Source: Nitrospirales bacterium
GTDB lineage: Bacteria > Nitrospirota > Nitrospiria > Nitrospirales > UBA8639
Assembly (NCBI GenBank): GCA_022825885.1
Contig: JAJDVY010000008.1
Location: 1 to 37,749, forward strand
Length of the DNA: 37,749 nucleotides
Direction: 5' to 3'
The notes under the pieces were generated by a model. The model was given only the letters and a program-made list of their open reading frames with translations, was not told where the DNA came from and ran no database searches. Within the stretch, counting starts at the first letter, position 1; each line of letters opens with the position of its first letter. Made by a program: the position numbers and the translations under genes. Below, piece by piece: positions 19,459-28,121 of the stretch.

Positions 19459-20652
19459 ATGACACGGATTCGCATGAAACAGAGCCGTTTCGGCAAATAC
19501 GGAGGGCAATATGTTCCCGAGACCCTCATGCCAGCCATCATGGAACTGGAACACGTCTATGCGAAACTTCGGAAGGATCGCAGTTTCCAAAAAGAATTTC
19601 ACGAATACCTCAAACAATACGTGGGGCGTCCGACGCCGCTGTACTTTGCCAAACAACTGACCAGGACGTTGGGCGGGGCCAAGATCTATCTCAAGCGAGA
19701 GGACCTCTGTCATACCGGCGCGCACAAGATCAACAACACCGTAGGTCAGGCATTGCTGACCAGACGCATGAAGAAACGGCGAATCATCGCGGAAACCGGC
19801 GCCGGGCAACACGGCGTCGCGGTTGCGACCATCGCCGCCATGTTCGGGTTGGAAGCGGAAGTCTACATGGGGACGGAAGACATGGCCCGCCAAGCGCTCA
19901 ACGTGTTTCGCATGCGATTGCTTGGAGCCAAAGTCACCGGCGTAGACGCGGGCAGCCGGACCCTCAAGGACGCGATCAGCGAAGCGATGCGGGATTGGAC
20001 GACAAACGTACGGACCACGCATTACCTGTTGGGCTCCGTGCTGGGCGCGCATCCCTACCCGATGATGATCCGCGATTTCCAATCGGTGATCGGACGAGAA
20101 GCACGGCGACAAATCCTGGCCGCCGAAAGGAAGCTCCCCCATTGCCTCGTGGCCTGCGTGGGAGGCGGCAGCAACAGCATCGGCCTGTTCTACCCGTTCA
20201 TCAAGGATACCCGAACGCAGATGGTCGGGGTGGAAGCCGGCGGCATGGGTTTGACCAGCGGCAAACATGCGGCTCGTTTTGCCGGCGGCGTGCCGGGCGT
20301 GCTTCATGGAACCATGACCTATCTGCTCCAGGACCGGCACGGGCAAGTCAACGGCACGCACTCGGTGTCAGCCGGGTTGGATTATCCCGCAGTCGGCCCT
20401 GAACACGCCATGCACCATGACTCGGGCCGCATACGGTACACCTCGGCGACCGACCAGGAAGCCTTGGAGGCCTTCGACCTCTTGTCCCAGGAAGAAGGGA
20501 TTATTCCAGCCCTGGAAAGCGCGCATGCCGTGGCGGAAGTCATCAAGCAGGCGCCGAAGATGAAAAAAAACCACATCCTGATCATGAACCTGTCCGGACG
20601 CGGGGATAAAGACGTTGACCAGATTGCCCGGATGCGGGGTATCCAGGTTTGA
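19459..20652 (+). CDS. trpB: Tryptophan synthase beta chain
   Basis: TrpB condenses indole with serine using PLP. The 397-residue product begins [15 protein letters not shown] soon after the start and has [34 protein letters not shown] (PLP lysine), [20 protein letters not shown], the phosphate-binding [15 protein letters not shown] and NLSGRGDKD. This is the standard TrpB1 type that pairs with TrpA, as its sequence and the 4-base overlap with trpA indicate. Confidence 0.97.
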   Translation: MTRIRMKQSRFGKYGGQYVPETLMPAIMELEHVYAKLRKDRSFQKEFHEYLKQYVGRPTPLYFAKQLTRTLGGAKIYLKREDLCHTGAHKINNTVGQALLTRRMKKRRIIAETGAGQHGVAVATIAAMFGLEAEVYMGTEDMARQALNVFRMRLLGAKVTGVDAGSRTLKDAISEAMRDWTTNVRTTHYLLGSVLGAHPYPMMIRDFQSVIGREARRQILAAERKLPHCLVACVGGGSNSIGLFYPFIKDTRTQMVGVEAGGMGLTSGKHAARFAGGVPGVLHGTMTYLLQDRHGQVNGTHSVSAGLDYPAVGPEHAMHHDSGRIRYTSATDQEALEAFDLLSQEEGIIPALESAHAVAEVIKQAPKMKKNHILIMNLSGRGDKDVDQIARMRGIQV

Positions 20653-21470
20653 CTCCATCGGCTTCTTCCAATCGTATCTCTGCCACCTTTGACCGTCTTC
20701 GCCGGCAAGGGGAAAAGGCGCTGATCCCCTATATCATGGCCGGGGATCCTTCATTGGCTGATACGGAAAACATGGTGGTGGCCTTGGAAAACGCCGGAGC
20801 CGATCTGATTGAAATCGGCGTCCCGTTTTCCGATCCCATTGCCGACGGACCCGTGATCCAAAAAGCCGCCGAACGGGCGTTGCGGACGGGCACCTCGTTG
20901 CGCGGCATTCTACAGAGCGTCAAAACCTTGCGAACCAAAACTCAAGTACCGCTCATCCTGATGACGTACTACAATACCATCATGGCCATGGGGGAACGGG
21001 AATTCTGTCATGAAGCGGTTCGAGCCGGAGTCGATGGGGTCATTATTCCGGACATGCCTCCCGAAGAAGCTGAACTGTTGCAACAAGCCTCCGCGGCAAA
21101 CGGTCCGTGCCTGATCTTTCTTCTCGCACCGACGAGCACCGAGTCCAGAAGAGCCGAAGTGATCAAACGCACCAATGGATTCATCTATTACGTGTCAATT
21201 ACCGGAATCACCGGGGCGAAACTGCGGGACAAAGACTCCATCAAACGCAACGTGCGCGCGCTTCAAAAGAAAGCCAAAAAACCCGTCGCCGTGGGGTTCG
21301 GCATTGCCACTCCCGACGATGCCCGGCACATTGCGGCTTTTTCGGACGGCGTCATCGTCGGCAGTGCCCTCGTCCGAAAAATAGAAGAATTCCAACATTC
21401 CACTGATTTGGTTCCGGAAATCAGCCGGTTCACGGCCAGCCTGAAAGCCGCACTCTCCGATTCGTGTTGA
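20649..21470 (+). CDS. trpA: Tryptophan synthase alpha chain
   Basis: TrpA splits indole-3-glycerol phosphate and passes indole to TrpB. The 273-residue TIM-barrel has [31 protein letters not shown] (catalytic Glu and Asp), [32 protein letters not shown] and [15 protein letters not shown]. The start is a TTG that overlaps the trpB stop (TTGA), typical of coupling. The last 3 codons overlap the start of the next gene. Confidence 0.96.
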   Translation: MTPSASSNRISATFDRLRRQGEKALIPYIMAGDPSLADTENMVVALENAGADLIEIGVPFSDPIADGPVIQKAAERALRTGTSLRGILQSVKTLRTKTQVPLILMTYYNTIMAMGEREFCHEAVRAGVDGVIIPDMPPEEAELLQQASAANGPCLIFLLAPTSTESRRAEVIKRTNGFIYYVSITGITGAKLRDKDSIKRNVRALQKKAKKPVAVGFGIATPDDARHIAAFSDGVIVGSALVRKIEEFQHSTDLVPEISRFTASLKAALSDSC

Positions 21471-22921
21471 GTCTCGATGACGTCAAAGCCGTTTTGACCG
21501 AAATGGTACCGGCTTGCACCGGAGGGTTCATCCAAAAAATCCAGCAGCCGACACCGGAGACGATCATCCTTTCCCTGCGCCGGCCGGGGCGCTCTCTTTC
21601 GATTCTACTCTCAACCCATGCCCGATACGGACGACTGCATATCCTGAGTCAAAACGTTCCATCCACGCCAACGCCTCCACCGTTCTGTCAATACGCGCGA
21701 GCGCATCTCATGGGAGCGCATATTCATCGTCTCACCCAAACACCTGATGACCGCATCGTATGGTTTGAGCTGAAAAAAGGCGGGCGGGCGTTCTTCCTGG
21801 TCGTCGCATTGACCGGCCGTTCGGCCAACGTCTTTATCCTGGATGCACAAACCACGGTGCTCCGGTCACTCAAACCGAGCCGGCAGCCCGCAGGACAACC
21901 GTTTACTCTCGCTCCATGTCCTTGCGGTGACGGCATGCCACCCGAAACGTTTTCATTCATGAATGATGACAGCGAGAAATCCTTTCCGGTTTCCGAACGA
22001 ATCGAAGCCTCTCATGCCGCGTCCGAACTCAATCAGTCCCTCGAAGACCAACGGCAACGGCAGATCACGCACCTGCGCAAACACGTCAAACAATTGCAGC
22101 GACGCGCCACGAAATTGACCCAGGACTTTGAAAAGGTCGAGGTCTATCGTGAATATGCACGGTACGGCGAGCTCTTGAAAAGCCGCGTCTCTGATCTTGG
22201 AAAAGGTCAAAAGCACATTACAGTCGTTGATTATTTTGCTGACGGGCTCCCGGAAATCACGCTACCGTTAAACCCTGAAAAAGACGGACCCCAAAATTTG
22301 AAAGACTATTTCGCAAAGCATGGGAAATTTACCGGAGCGCAAAAGAACCTCCTGCCCCGGCTTGACCGGGTCAAAGCCGAATTGACCCAATCTCAGCAAG
22401 CATTACGCGCCCTCGAAAGCGGGAGCATGACGGATTTATCCGAACGGAAAATTGAGCAAGAGATCGCGCAACCGATGCCGGGAAGGATGGCGCACGAGAG
22501 TCAGCGATCCAAACCCAAAAGACAGCAGGCTGTTCCCTATCGCGAGTTTTCCTCTCAGGAAAAGTACCCAATCCTGGTCGGCAAAACCGCCAAAGACAAT
22601 GACGCCGTTACCTTCAAAATATCCAAACCCGGTGATCTTTGGCTGCACGCCAGGGGCGTTCCGGGATCGCACGTGGTCGTCAGACTGGACAAAAAGCAAC
22701 AAGTGCCGCCCGAAACCTTAAAAGATGCCGCAACCCTGGCTTTGTTTTACAGCGATTTGCGAAAAAGCGGAAAAGGCGAAGTCATCTATACCTTGAGAAA
22801 AAACGTCAGGAAACCCAAGGGCACGAAACCCGGATCGGTCACGGTAACTCAGGAAAAGAATCTGTGGGTCTTCGTGGACCAGGCGCGTTTGGATCGACTC
22901 AAAGAATCCGGTTGTTCGTAA
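21464..22921 (+). CDS. NFACT family protein (RqcH/Rqc2-like ribosome quality control factor)
   Basis: RqcH proteins bind stalled 50S subunits and add alanine tails to mark nascent chains. The 485-residue product has an NFACT-N domain (1 to about 180) with DDRIVWFEL, which fits the tRNA-binding Asp-Arg motif, and LTGRSANVFILD. A coiled-coil middle follows (about 195-330, Gln/Lys/Arg/Glu-rich). The C-terminal NFACT-R domain (about 370-480) has GKTAKDNDAVTFKISKPGDL and WLHARGVPGSHVVVR. It starts with GTG (or TTG) inside trpA, so it is co-transcribed with tryptophan synthase. It is shorter than Bacillus RqcH (about 570). Fibronectin binding, the old name, is not implied. Confidence 0.88.
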   Translation: MLSLDDVKAVLTEMVPACTGGFIQKIQQPTPETIILSLRRPGRSLSILLSTHARYGRLHILSQNVPSTPTPPPFCQYARAHLMGAHIHRLTQTPDDRIVWFELKKGGRAFFLVVALTGRSANVFILDAQTTVLRSLKPSRQPAGQPFTLAPCPCGDGMPPETFSFMNDDSEKSFPVSERIEASHAASELNQSLEDQRQRQITHLRKHVKQLQRRATKLTQDFEKVEVYREYARYGELLKSRVSDLGKGQKHITVVDYFADGLPEITLPLNPEKDGPQNLKDYFAKHGKFTGAQKNLLPRLDRVKAELTQSQQALRALESGSMTDLSERKIEQEIAQPMPGRMAHESQRSKPKRQQAVPYREFSSQEKYPILVGKTAKDNDAVTFKISKPGDLWLHARGVPGSHVVVRLDKKQQVPPETLKDAATLALFYSDLRKSGKGEVIYTLRKNVRKPKGTKPGSVTVTQEKNLWVFVDQARLDRLKESGCS

Positions 22922-22973
22922 TGACCCGAAACGGACAACGGAGAAAACCGGAGATGCGTGAAAGGAGCACAAC

Positions 22974-23588
22974 ATGAACGATTTGCTCACGGAAGAAGTG
23001 CGAACATGGAGAAAGCCGAACTACGACGTCCATCCTCTTATTGTGAACCGGTGGTCCCCCCGTTCGATGACCGGTGAGGAATTATCCGATGATGAACTCA
23101 TGCCGCTGTTTGAGGCGGCTCGCTGGGCTCCGTCGTCGAATAACGCGCAACTGTGGCGATTCGTTTTCGCGAAACGGCAGACGCCGTTCTGGGAAACGTT
23201 CGTGGATTTGCTGGCTGACGGCAATAAAGTATGGGCCCGGCAAGCGGCCGTATTGGTTGTTGTCACGTCCAGAACGCTCTTTGAACGTCATGACAAACCC
23301 GCAGTCACGTATGCCTTTGATGCCGGTGCGGCATGGGAAAATCTGGCGCTGGAGGGGACGCGTCGGGGGTTCGTCGTACACGGGATGCAAGGATTCGATT
23401 ATGAACGGGCCAGGGAAGCACTGCACGTACCTGACCGGTACGACGTCCTGGCCATGATTGCCATTGGGAAACGCGCACCCAAGGAATCCTTGCCCCCTCA
23501 TCTTCAAGAGAGAGAGCAGCCCAATGACCGGCGCCCGTTGACTGAAATCATTGTGCCCGGCCGGTTCGGAAATGAAGAAAACCCTTAA
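22974..23588 (+). CDS. Nitroreductase family protein
   Basis: This family uses FMN and NAD(P)H to reduce nitro groups, quinones or other substrates. The 204-residue product has RWSPRSMTGEELSDDELM and ARWAPSSNNAQLWRFVF, the typical FMN-binding start (R-S-x, A-P-S-S-x-N-x-Q-x-W), then DAGAAWENLALEGTRRGFVVH and AMIAIGKRAP. A good AAGGAG sits 9 bases before the ATG. It follows the NFACT gene by 52 bases and is the last gene before the urea operon promoter. The substrate cannot be predicted. Confidence 0.88.
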   Translation: MNDLLTEEVRTWRKPNYDVHPLIVNRWSPRSMTGEELSDDELMPLFEAARWAPSSNNAQLWRFVFAKRQTPFWETFVDLLADGNKVWARQAAVLVVVTSRTLFERHDKPAVTYAFDAGAAWENLALEGTRRGFVVHGMQGFDYERAREALHVPDRYDVLAMIAIGKRAPKESLPPHLQEREQPNDRRPLTEIIVPGRFGNEENP

Positions 23589-23634
23589 ACCCGGTTGACT
23601 TTCTGACAAGAATATTCATTGTTTGCCATTTGCC

Positions 23635-23663
23635 TTGACTTTTGAAATCTATTCCGATATAAG
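23635..23663 (+). promoter_or_regulatory. Sigma70-type promoter of the porin-urt-ure operon
   Basis: TTGACT (23635-23640), a 17-base spacer and TATAAG (23658-23663): five of six matches in each box with ideal spacing. The predicted start near 23670 gives a leader of about 185 bases that carries the hairpins and terminator described next. Confidence 0.7.
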
Positions 23664-23687
23664 CCTCCAACCATAAGACGACGCGGC

Positions 23688-23785
23688 TGGGAAACGAAGA
23701 TGTTTCCCATGCCCGCCTTTAAGCATGAACAAGGACATTGACGTCCTTTTGGTTTGCAGTTCGGACCAGAAGGGCGTTTTTTTTT
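23688..23785 (+). promoter_or_regulatory. Putative ANTAR-type (NasR/NasT-like) antitermination leader
   Basis: Hairpin P1: TGGGAAAC (23688-23695), loop GAAGAT, GTTTCCCA (23702-23709). Hairpin P2: AAGGAC (23731-23736), loop ATTGAC, GTCCTT (23743-23748). Both loops are six bases. The ANTAR-target consensus is two hexaloop hairpins with A at loop position 1 and G at position 4; P2 meets both, P1 has G at 4 but G at 1. The 3' arm of P2 is also the 5' arm of the intrinsic terminator at 23741-23785, so P2 and the terminator exclude each other. By analogy with NasR, NasT and EutV systems, a phosphorylated or ligand-bound ANTAR protein would stabilise P1-P2 and permit read-through into the urea genes. 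No ANTAR gene is in the window. The analogy is inference; the structures are seen. Confidence 0.65.
23741..23785 (+). terminator. Intrinsic terminator inside the urea-operon leader
   Basis: ACGTCCTTTTGGT (23741-23753) pairs over 13 continuous base pairs, including two G-U, with ACCAGAAGGGCGT (23765-23777), with an 11-base loop, and is followed by nine T (23777-23785). It precedes the porin gene rather than following one, so it is an attenuator. A second long-range pairing, GTTCGGAC (23759-23766) with GTCCCGAAC (23806-23814, one bulge), could compete with it. Confidence 0.8.
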
Positions 23786-23853
23786 GATTTCTTTGCTCTT
23801 TGGGAGTCCCGAACTTTGGAAATTCGCTTCTGACATGAAAAGGACATATATCG

Positions 23854-25053
23854 ATGAATAGACGCACATACACCACATTCGGCATCGTTCTCTTCGTGAC
23901 GTTGTCGGTCGCATTGCCTGCGTTTGCCGGTCCAAAATTCGAATTCGGTGATGACCAATGGCTGAGTATTGGGGCCGGAGCACGCGTCCATTTCTTCGCA
24001 CAGGAGGATCATGCAGCGGATGGAGAGAATTGGAGTAAGCATTTTGGGTTGGAGAATATGCGGCTCTATGTAAATGGACAAATCCACAAGTATCTGAAAA
24101 TCGAATTCAACACGGACTGTACGGATTGTCTCGGCGATAACAGCAAAGGCACGATGATCGTCCTCGACGCCATCGGCAAATTCGAGTTCAATCAATACGT
24201 CAACATCTGGGCCGGCCGGCAGTTGGTTCCATCAGACCGCGCCGAACTGGACGGGCCCTACTTCCAAAACACCTTCGACTTCAACAAGACCCCGTTCTAC
24301 CCGTCGGATTTCGGCAACTTTGTGGCGGGCCGGTTCGGCCGCGACGACGGAGTCAACCTCTGGGGAGCCTTCTTCGAAGACAAGCGGTTGACCTACGTCG
24401 TTGGGGTATTTGACGGAGTTGATCATACGACAAGCCAACGACACCGGCCGAATACGAGCGACAATCTGCTCTGGGCGGGCCGCGTGAGCTACAACTTTTG
24501 GGACGTTGAACAAAACCCCGGTTATTACACCAGCAGCACCTATTACGGTAAGGGCGGAGACATCCTCACTCTTTCTTTTGCCGTCCAACGCCACGAAGAC
24601 GGGGCCGGCACGGCCGAGGACCAATCGGATTTCACCGGCTACAGCACCGATCTGTTGATGGAAAAAATCCTGCCGAACAACGGTGTCCTCACCTTGGAAG
24701 GTGAATACAAGGTCTTCCAAACCGGTTTGACAACAACCGCCCTCAATGATCCTAATTGTTTCTGCCTGTTCGACGGAGATTCCTGGACGGCGACGGGGCT
24801 CTATCTTTTCCCTGACAAATTGGGGATCGGACAATTACAGCCCTACGTTCGTTACACGGCGAACAATCCCGACTTCAGCACCAGCCGGAGTGAAATCGAA
24901 TTCGGCACGAATTACATCATCGACGGACACAACGCCAAAATCGCGCTGTTTTACCAATATGGCGACATCGCCACAAAAGGACGCAACTGGACGCCGGGTG
25001 TGACCGGTGACGACGTCGGCGTCATCAAGCTGGCCCTTCAATGGCAGATCTAG
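23854..25053 (+). CDS. Outer-membrane porin of the urea operon (FmdC/OprO-P-like)
   Basis: The 399-residue product has a clear signal peptide (MNRRTYTTFGIVLFVTLSVA, cleavage after AFA near 25) and then alternating amphipathic strands typical of a beta-barrel, ending in ALQWQI, a suitable C-terminal BAM signal. Features such as ENMRLYVNGQIHKYLKIEFN, AGRQLVPSDRAELDGPYFQN and FVAGRFGRDDGVNLWG resemble phosphate-selective-porin-like proteins and short-chain amide porins (FmdC) that accompany urea and amide genes. It begins the urea operon, 68 bases before urtA, so passage of urea or short amides through the outer membrane is the natural inference. Specificity is not proven by sequence. Confidence 0.8.
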   Translation: MNRRTYTTFGIVLFVTLSVALPAFAGPKFEFGDDQWLSIGAGARVHFFAQEDHAADGENWSKHFGLENMRLYVNGQIHKYLKIEFNTDCTDCLGDNSKGTMIVLDAIGKFEFNQYVNIWAGRQLVPSDRAELDGPYFQNTFDFNKTPFYPSDFGNFVAGRFGRDDGVNLWGAFFEDKRLTYVVGVFDGVDHTTSQRHRPNTSDNLLWAGRVSYNFWDVEQNPGYYTSSTYYGKGGDILTLSFAVQRHEDGAGTAEDQSDFTGYSTDLLMEKILPNNGVLTLEGEYKVFQTGLTTTALNDPNCFCLFDGDSWTATGLYLFPDKLGIGQLQPYVRYTANNPDFSTSRSEIEFGTNYIIDGHNAKIALFYQYGDIATKGRNWTPGVTGDDVGVIKLALQWQI

Positions 25054-25120
25054 CGAGCCATAGACCAGTTGAGAACGTGAGAAGCCAGTATTCCAACGAT
25101 CCCTTGAAAGAGAGGCAACC

Positions 25121-26482
25121 ATGAATACACGACTCGCTCCTGAGACCCAAAAGACAGAGAACTCGCTCGAACACGCACCCGCGAAAAGCCGTCGTCAATT
25201 TTTCACGGACGCCGGGAAGACTGCGGCAGGATTCGGCATCGCGGCCCTTCTGGGCAACCTGGGAAATTACGCGCTGTCCTATGCCGCGGACAAAGAACCC
25301 ATTAAAATCGGCATCCTGCATTCGTTGAGCGGCACGATGGCCATCAGCGAAGTTTCACTGAGAGACGTCGTACTGATGGCGGTTGAGGAAATCAACGCCG
25401 CGGGCGGAGTCCTCGGCAGGATGATCGAACCCGTTGTGGTCGATCCCGCGTCGAATTGGGATTTATTTGCGGAAAAAGCCAAACAACTCCTCATGGTCGA
25501 CAACGTGGCCGTGACGTTCGGCTGTTGGACGTCCGTGAGCCGAAAATCCGTCCTCCCCGTGTTTGAAAGCAACAACGGATTGCTGTTTTATCCCGTGCAA
25601 TACGAGGGCGAAGAATGTTCGCGCAACGTGTTCTACACCGGAGCCGCGGTCAACCAACAGGCCGTTCCCGCGGTTGACTATCTGATGAGCGAAGAAGGCG
25701 GAGGATACAAAAAGTTCTATCTGTTGGGAACGGATTACGTCTATCCCAGAACTACGAACAAGATTTTGCGGGCGATGTTGCTCGCCAAGGGCGTCCCCGC
25801 TTCGGACATCGGCGAAGAATACACCCCGTTCCACCACCAGGACTATCAAACCATTGTCAGCACAATCCGGCAATTTGCCCGTCGCGGAGACGCAGCCGTG
25901 ATCAGTACGATCAACGGTGACAGCAACGTGCCGTTCTACAAAGAATTCGCCAATCAGGGCCTCCGGTCCGAAGACGTTCCCATCATGGCCTTTAGCGTCG
26001 CCGAAGATGAACTTCGCAGCATGGACACCACCGCATTGATCGGACATCTGACTGCCTGGAATTACTTCCAAAGCATCGAGTCTCCCGGAAATAAAAAATT
26101 CGTGAGCGACTTTAAATCCTATTGCAAGAAAAATGGCCTGCCCGGCGGCGCGCAACGAGTCACCGATGATCCCATCGAAGCCGCCTATTTCGGAGTTCAC
26201 GTCTGGAAACGGGCCGTGGAAAAAGCCGGACAAACGGACGTGGACGCCGTGCGAAAAGCCGTGTACGGATTAGAATTCGATGCACCCGGCGGCAAGAAAA
26301 AGATGGACGCGATCAACCATCATACGCACAAACCGGTGCTCATCGGCGAGATTCGCAAGAACGGGCAGTTTACGATCATTTCGGAAACCGGCCTGGTCCG
26401 GCCCGAACCCTGGAGTGAATATACCAATCCGGAAAAAGGCTGCGATTGGGTCAACCACAAGGGCACCTACAAGAAAGCCTGA
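25121..26482 (+). CDS. urtA: Urea ABC transporter, substrate-binding protein
   Basis: UrtA captures urea in the periplasm for the high-affinity UrtABCDE importer. The 453-residue product has a twin-arginine-like signal (SRRQFF at 23-28, then a hydrophobic stretch to about residue 52), which suggests Tat export. The mature part has IKIGILHSLSGTMAISE, GRMIEPVVVDPASNWDLF, VTFGCWTSVSRKSVLPVFE, GLLFYPVQYEGEECSRNVFY and SEEGGGYKKFYLLGTDYVYP, all characteristic of UrtA/AmiC-like type I binding proteins. An AGAGAGG lies just before the ATG. It is followed by urtB after 97 bases. Confidence 0.95.
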   Translation: MNTRLAPETQKTENSLEHAPAKSRRQFFTDAGKTAAGFGIAALLGNLGNYALSYAADKEPIKIGILHSLSGTMAISEVSLRDVVLMAVEEINAAGGVLGRMIEPVVVDPASNWDLFAEKAKQLLMVDNVAVTFGCWTSVSRKSVLPVFESNNGLLFYPVQYEGEECSRNVFYTGAAVNQQAVPAVDYLMSEEGGGYKKFYLLGTDYVYPRTTNKILRAMLLAKGVPASDIGEEYTPFHHQDYQTIVSTIRQFARRGDAAVISTINGDSNVPFYKEFANQGLRSEDVPIMAFSVAEDELRSMDTTALIGHLTAWNYFQSIESPGNKKFVSDFKSYCKKNGLPGGAQRVTDDPIEAAYFGVHVWKRAVEKAGQTDVDAVRKAVYGLEFDAPGGKKKMDAINHHTHKPVLIGEIRKNGQFTIISETGLVRPEPWSEYTNPEKGCDWVNHKGTYKKA

Positions 26483-26579
26483 AGCGTTGCGGCTCGGGGC
26501 CGGCCTTCGACTCCGAGCCCATTCGCACGTTCGCGAACAATCCAAACGTCAGATGGCCCCATTCACGAAACGCAGCATC

Positions 26580-28121
26580 ATGAAACTATCGCTTATCCCT
26601 GTTTTATCCGTGTGGCTTCTCCTCTTTTCAGGATCTCCGGTGAGCCTGGCAACGGCGCAAGAACCGCCATTAACGCCACCTGAAGTCATGGCGGCGCAAA
26701 AAGCCATAACCGCGCTGCAGGAAGGTCCGTGGTCCGACAAGAAACTGGCAGCCGGCTATCTTTTGAAAAACGGGGATCCTGCCCTGCTTCCTCAACTTGA
26801 AGAACTTCGCTCGAATACGAACCGGCGTGTTCGCAGATTGCTGAAACCCGTCATCAACCTGCTCAAAAACAAGGCCGGTCTCGCCAGCCCGGACAGGGAG
26901 ACTCGCCGCGCCGCGGCCAGGGACCTTGGTGCGCGAGGAACACCGGAGGCCCTCCCCGTCCTCAAAGAAGCGTTGTCCCATGAAAAAGAGCACTGGGTTC
27001 GATATGACCTGGAAGAAGCCATTCACTTGCTTAACCTGGACAGTCACGACCCTCAAGTAAAATTTACGGCCATTCGGAAACTGGGCGACATGCGCAGTAG
27101 CGCGGCCCTGCCGGTTTTGCAGGACTTGACAACGCAACAAGCCAACAATCTCGAACAGCAGACACTCAAGGATGAAGCGGAAAAAGCCAGACGCCGGATA
27201 CAGAAATGGCAAGACGTCACCCAGGGCGTCGAAATGCTGCTGCAAGGACTGAGCCTTGGGTCCATCCTCCTCCTCATGGCCCTGGGGCTGGCCATTGTGT
27301 TCGGTCTCATGGGCGTCATCAACATGGCCCATGGGGAAATGATGATGATCGGAGCCTACGCCACGTTCGTGGTTCAGGAAACGTTCAGAATGTATTTAGG
27401 CGAACACCTCTTTGATTATTATTTCTTCTTTGCCCTCCCCTGCGCTTTTGTCGTTGCGGCCGTCATCGGCTGGGTCCTGGAAGGAACGCTCATCCGGTTC
27501 CTCTATGGAAGGCCCCTTGAGACGTTACTCGCCACCTGGGGCGTCGGGCTTGTCCTGATTCAAACCGCCCGTCTCATTTTCGGCGACCTCACGGCGGTCC
27601 AGGCCCCAAGCTGGCTCAGGGGCGGCGCACAGATTGTCGTCGGCGTGCAACTGCCTTACAACCGGCTCTTCATCATCTTGTTGGCCTTGTTCAGCGTCGC
27701 CGGCATTTATCTCCTGTTGTTTCGAACGGGCATCGGCCTGCGGGTCCGTGCCGTCTTGCAGAATCGGGACATGAGCGCCTGTTTGGGCATCCCAACCAGG
27801 AAGTTGGATGCGTATACTTTTGCCTTCGGCTCAGGCCTGGCAGGCTTGGCCGGCAGCGCCCTGACCATGGTTGGGAACGTCGATCCGGAACTCGGGCGGA
27901 ATTACATCGTGGATTCATTTATGGTCGTCGTCGCCGGTGGGGTGGGAAAACTTGCCGGAACGATTACGGCCGCGTTCGGGATCGGCACCCTCAATAAACT
28001 GTTGGAGCCCGGGTTCGGCGCCGTCTACGGCAAAGTGATCATTCTCGTCCTCATCATTCTCTTCCTTCAGGTCCGGCCTTCCGGCCTCTTTGCGTTGAAG
28101 GGACGACACCTTGACTCCTGA
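26580..28121 (+). CDS. urtB: Urea ABC transporter, permease subunit UrtB
   Basis: UrtB is one of two inner-membrane permeases of the urea importer. The product (513 residues from 26580) starts with a signal-like segment (MKLSLIPVLSVWLLLFSGSP), then an extra periplasmic helical-repeat region (about 35-200: ARDLGARGTPEALPVLKEAL and AIRKLGDMRSSAALPVLQDL look HEAT-like), as found in long UrtB proteins, then the LivH-type membrane domain with GLAIVFGLMGVINMAHGEMM and GGVGKLAGTITAAFGIG. The open frame reaches back into urtA, but ATG 26580 gives the expected signal peptide; ATG 26553 is possible. It overlaps urtC by 11 bases. Confidence 0.93.
   Translation: MKLSLIPVLSVWLLLFSGSPVSLATAQEPPLTPPEVMAAQKAITALQEGPWSDKKLAAGYLLKNGDPALLPQLEELRSNTNRRVRRLLKPVINLLKNKAGLASPDRETRRAAARDLGARGTPEALPVLKEALSHEKEHWVRYDLEEAIHLLNLDSHDPQVKFTAIRKLGDMRSSAALPVLQDLTTQQANNLEQQTLKDEAEKARRRIQKWQDVTQGVEMLLQGLSLGSILLLMALGLAIVFGLMGVINMAHGEMMMIGAYATFVVQETFRMYLGEHLFDYYFFFALPCAFVVAAVIGWVLEGTLIRFLYGRPLETLLATWGVGLVLIQTARLIFGDLTAVQAPSWLRGGAQIVVGVQLPYNRLFIILLALFSVAGIYLLLFRTGIGLRVRAVLQNRDMSACLGIPTRKLDAYTFAFGSGLAGLAGSALTMVGNVDPELGRNYIVDSFMVVVAGGVGKLAGTITAAFGIGTLNKLLEPGFGAVYGKVIILVLIILFLQVRPSGLFALKGRHLDS

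Noticed and set aside
23670-23853. Guanidine (ykkC) riboswitch ahead of the porin-urt genes
   Set aside because: The hallmark conserved blocks of guanidine-I riboswitches (such as GGTCCGAGAG and ACACGG) are absent, and the ANTAR-like two-hairpin layout explains the structure better.
26280-26579. urtB start at 26280
   Set aside because: The upstream part lies inside urtA in another frame; the ATG at 26580 gives the expected signal peptide.
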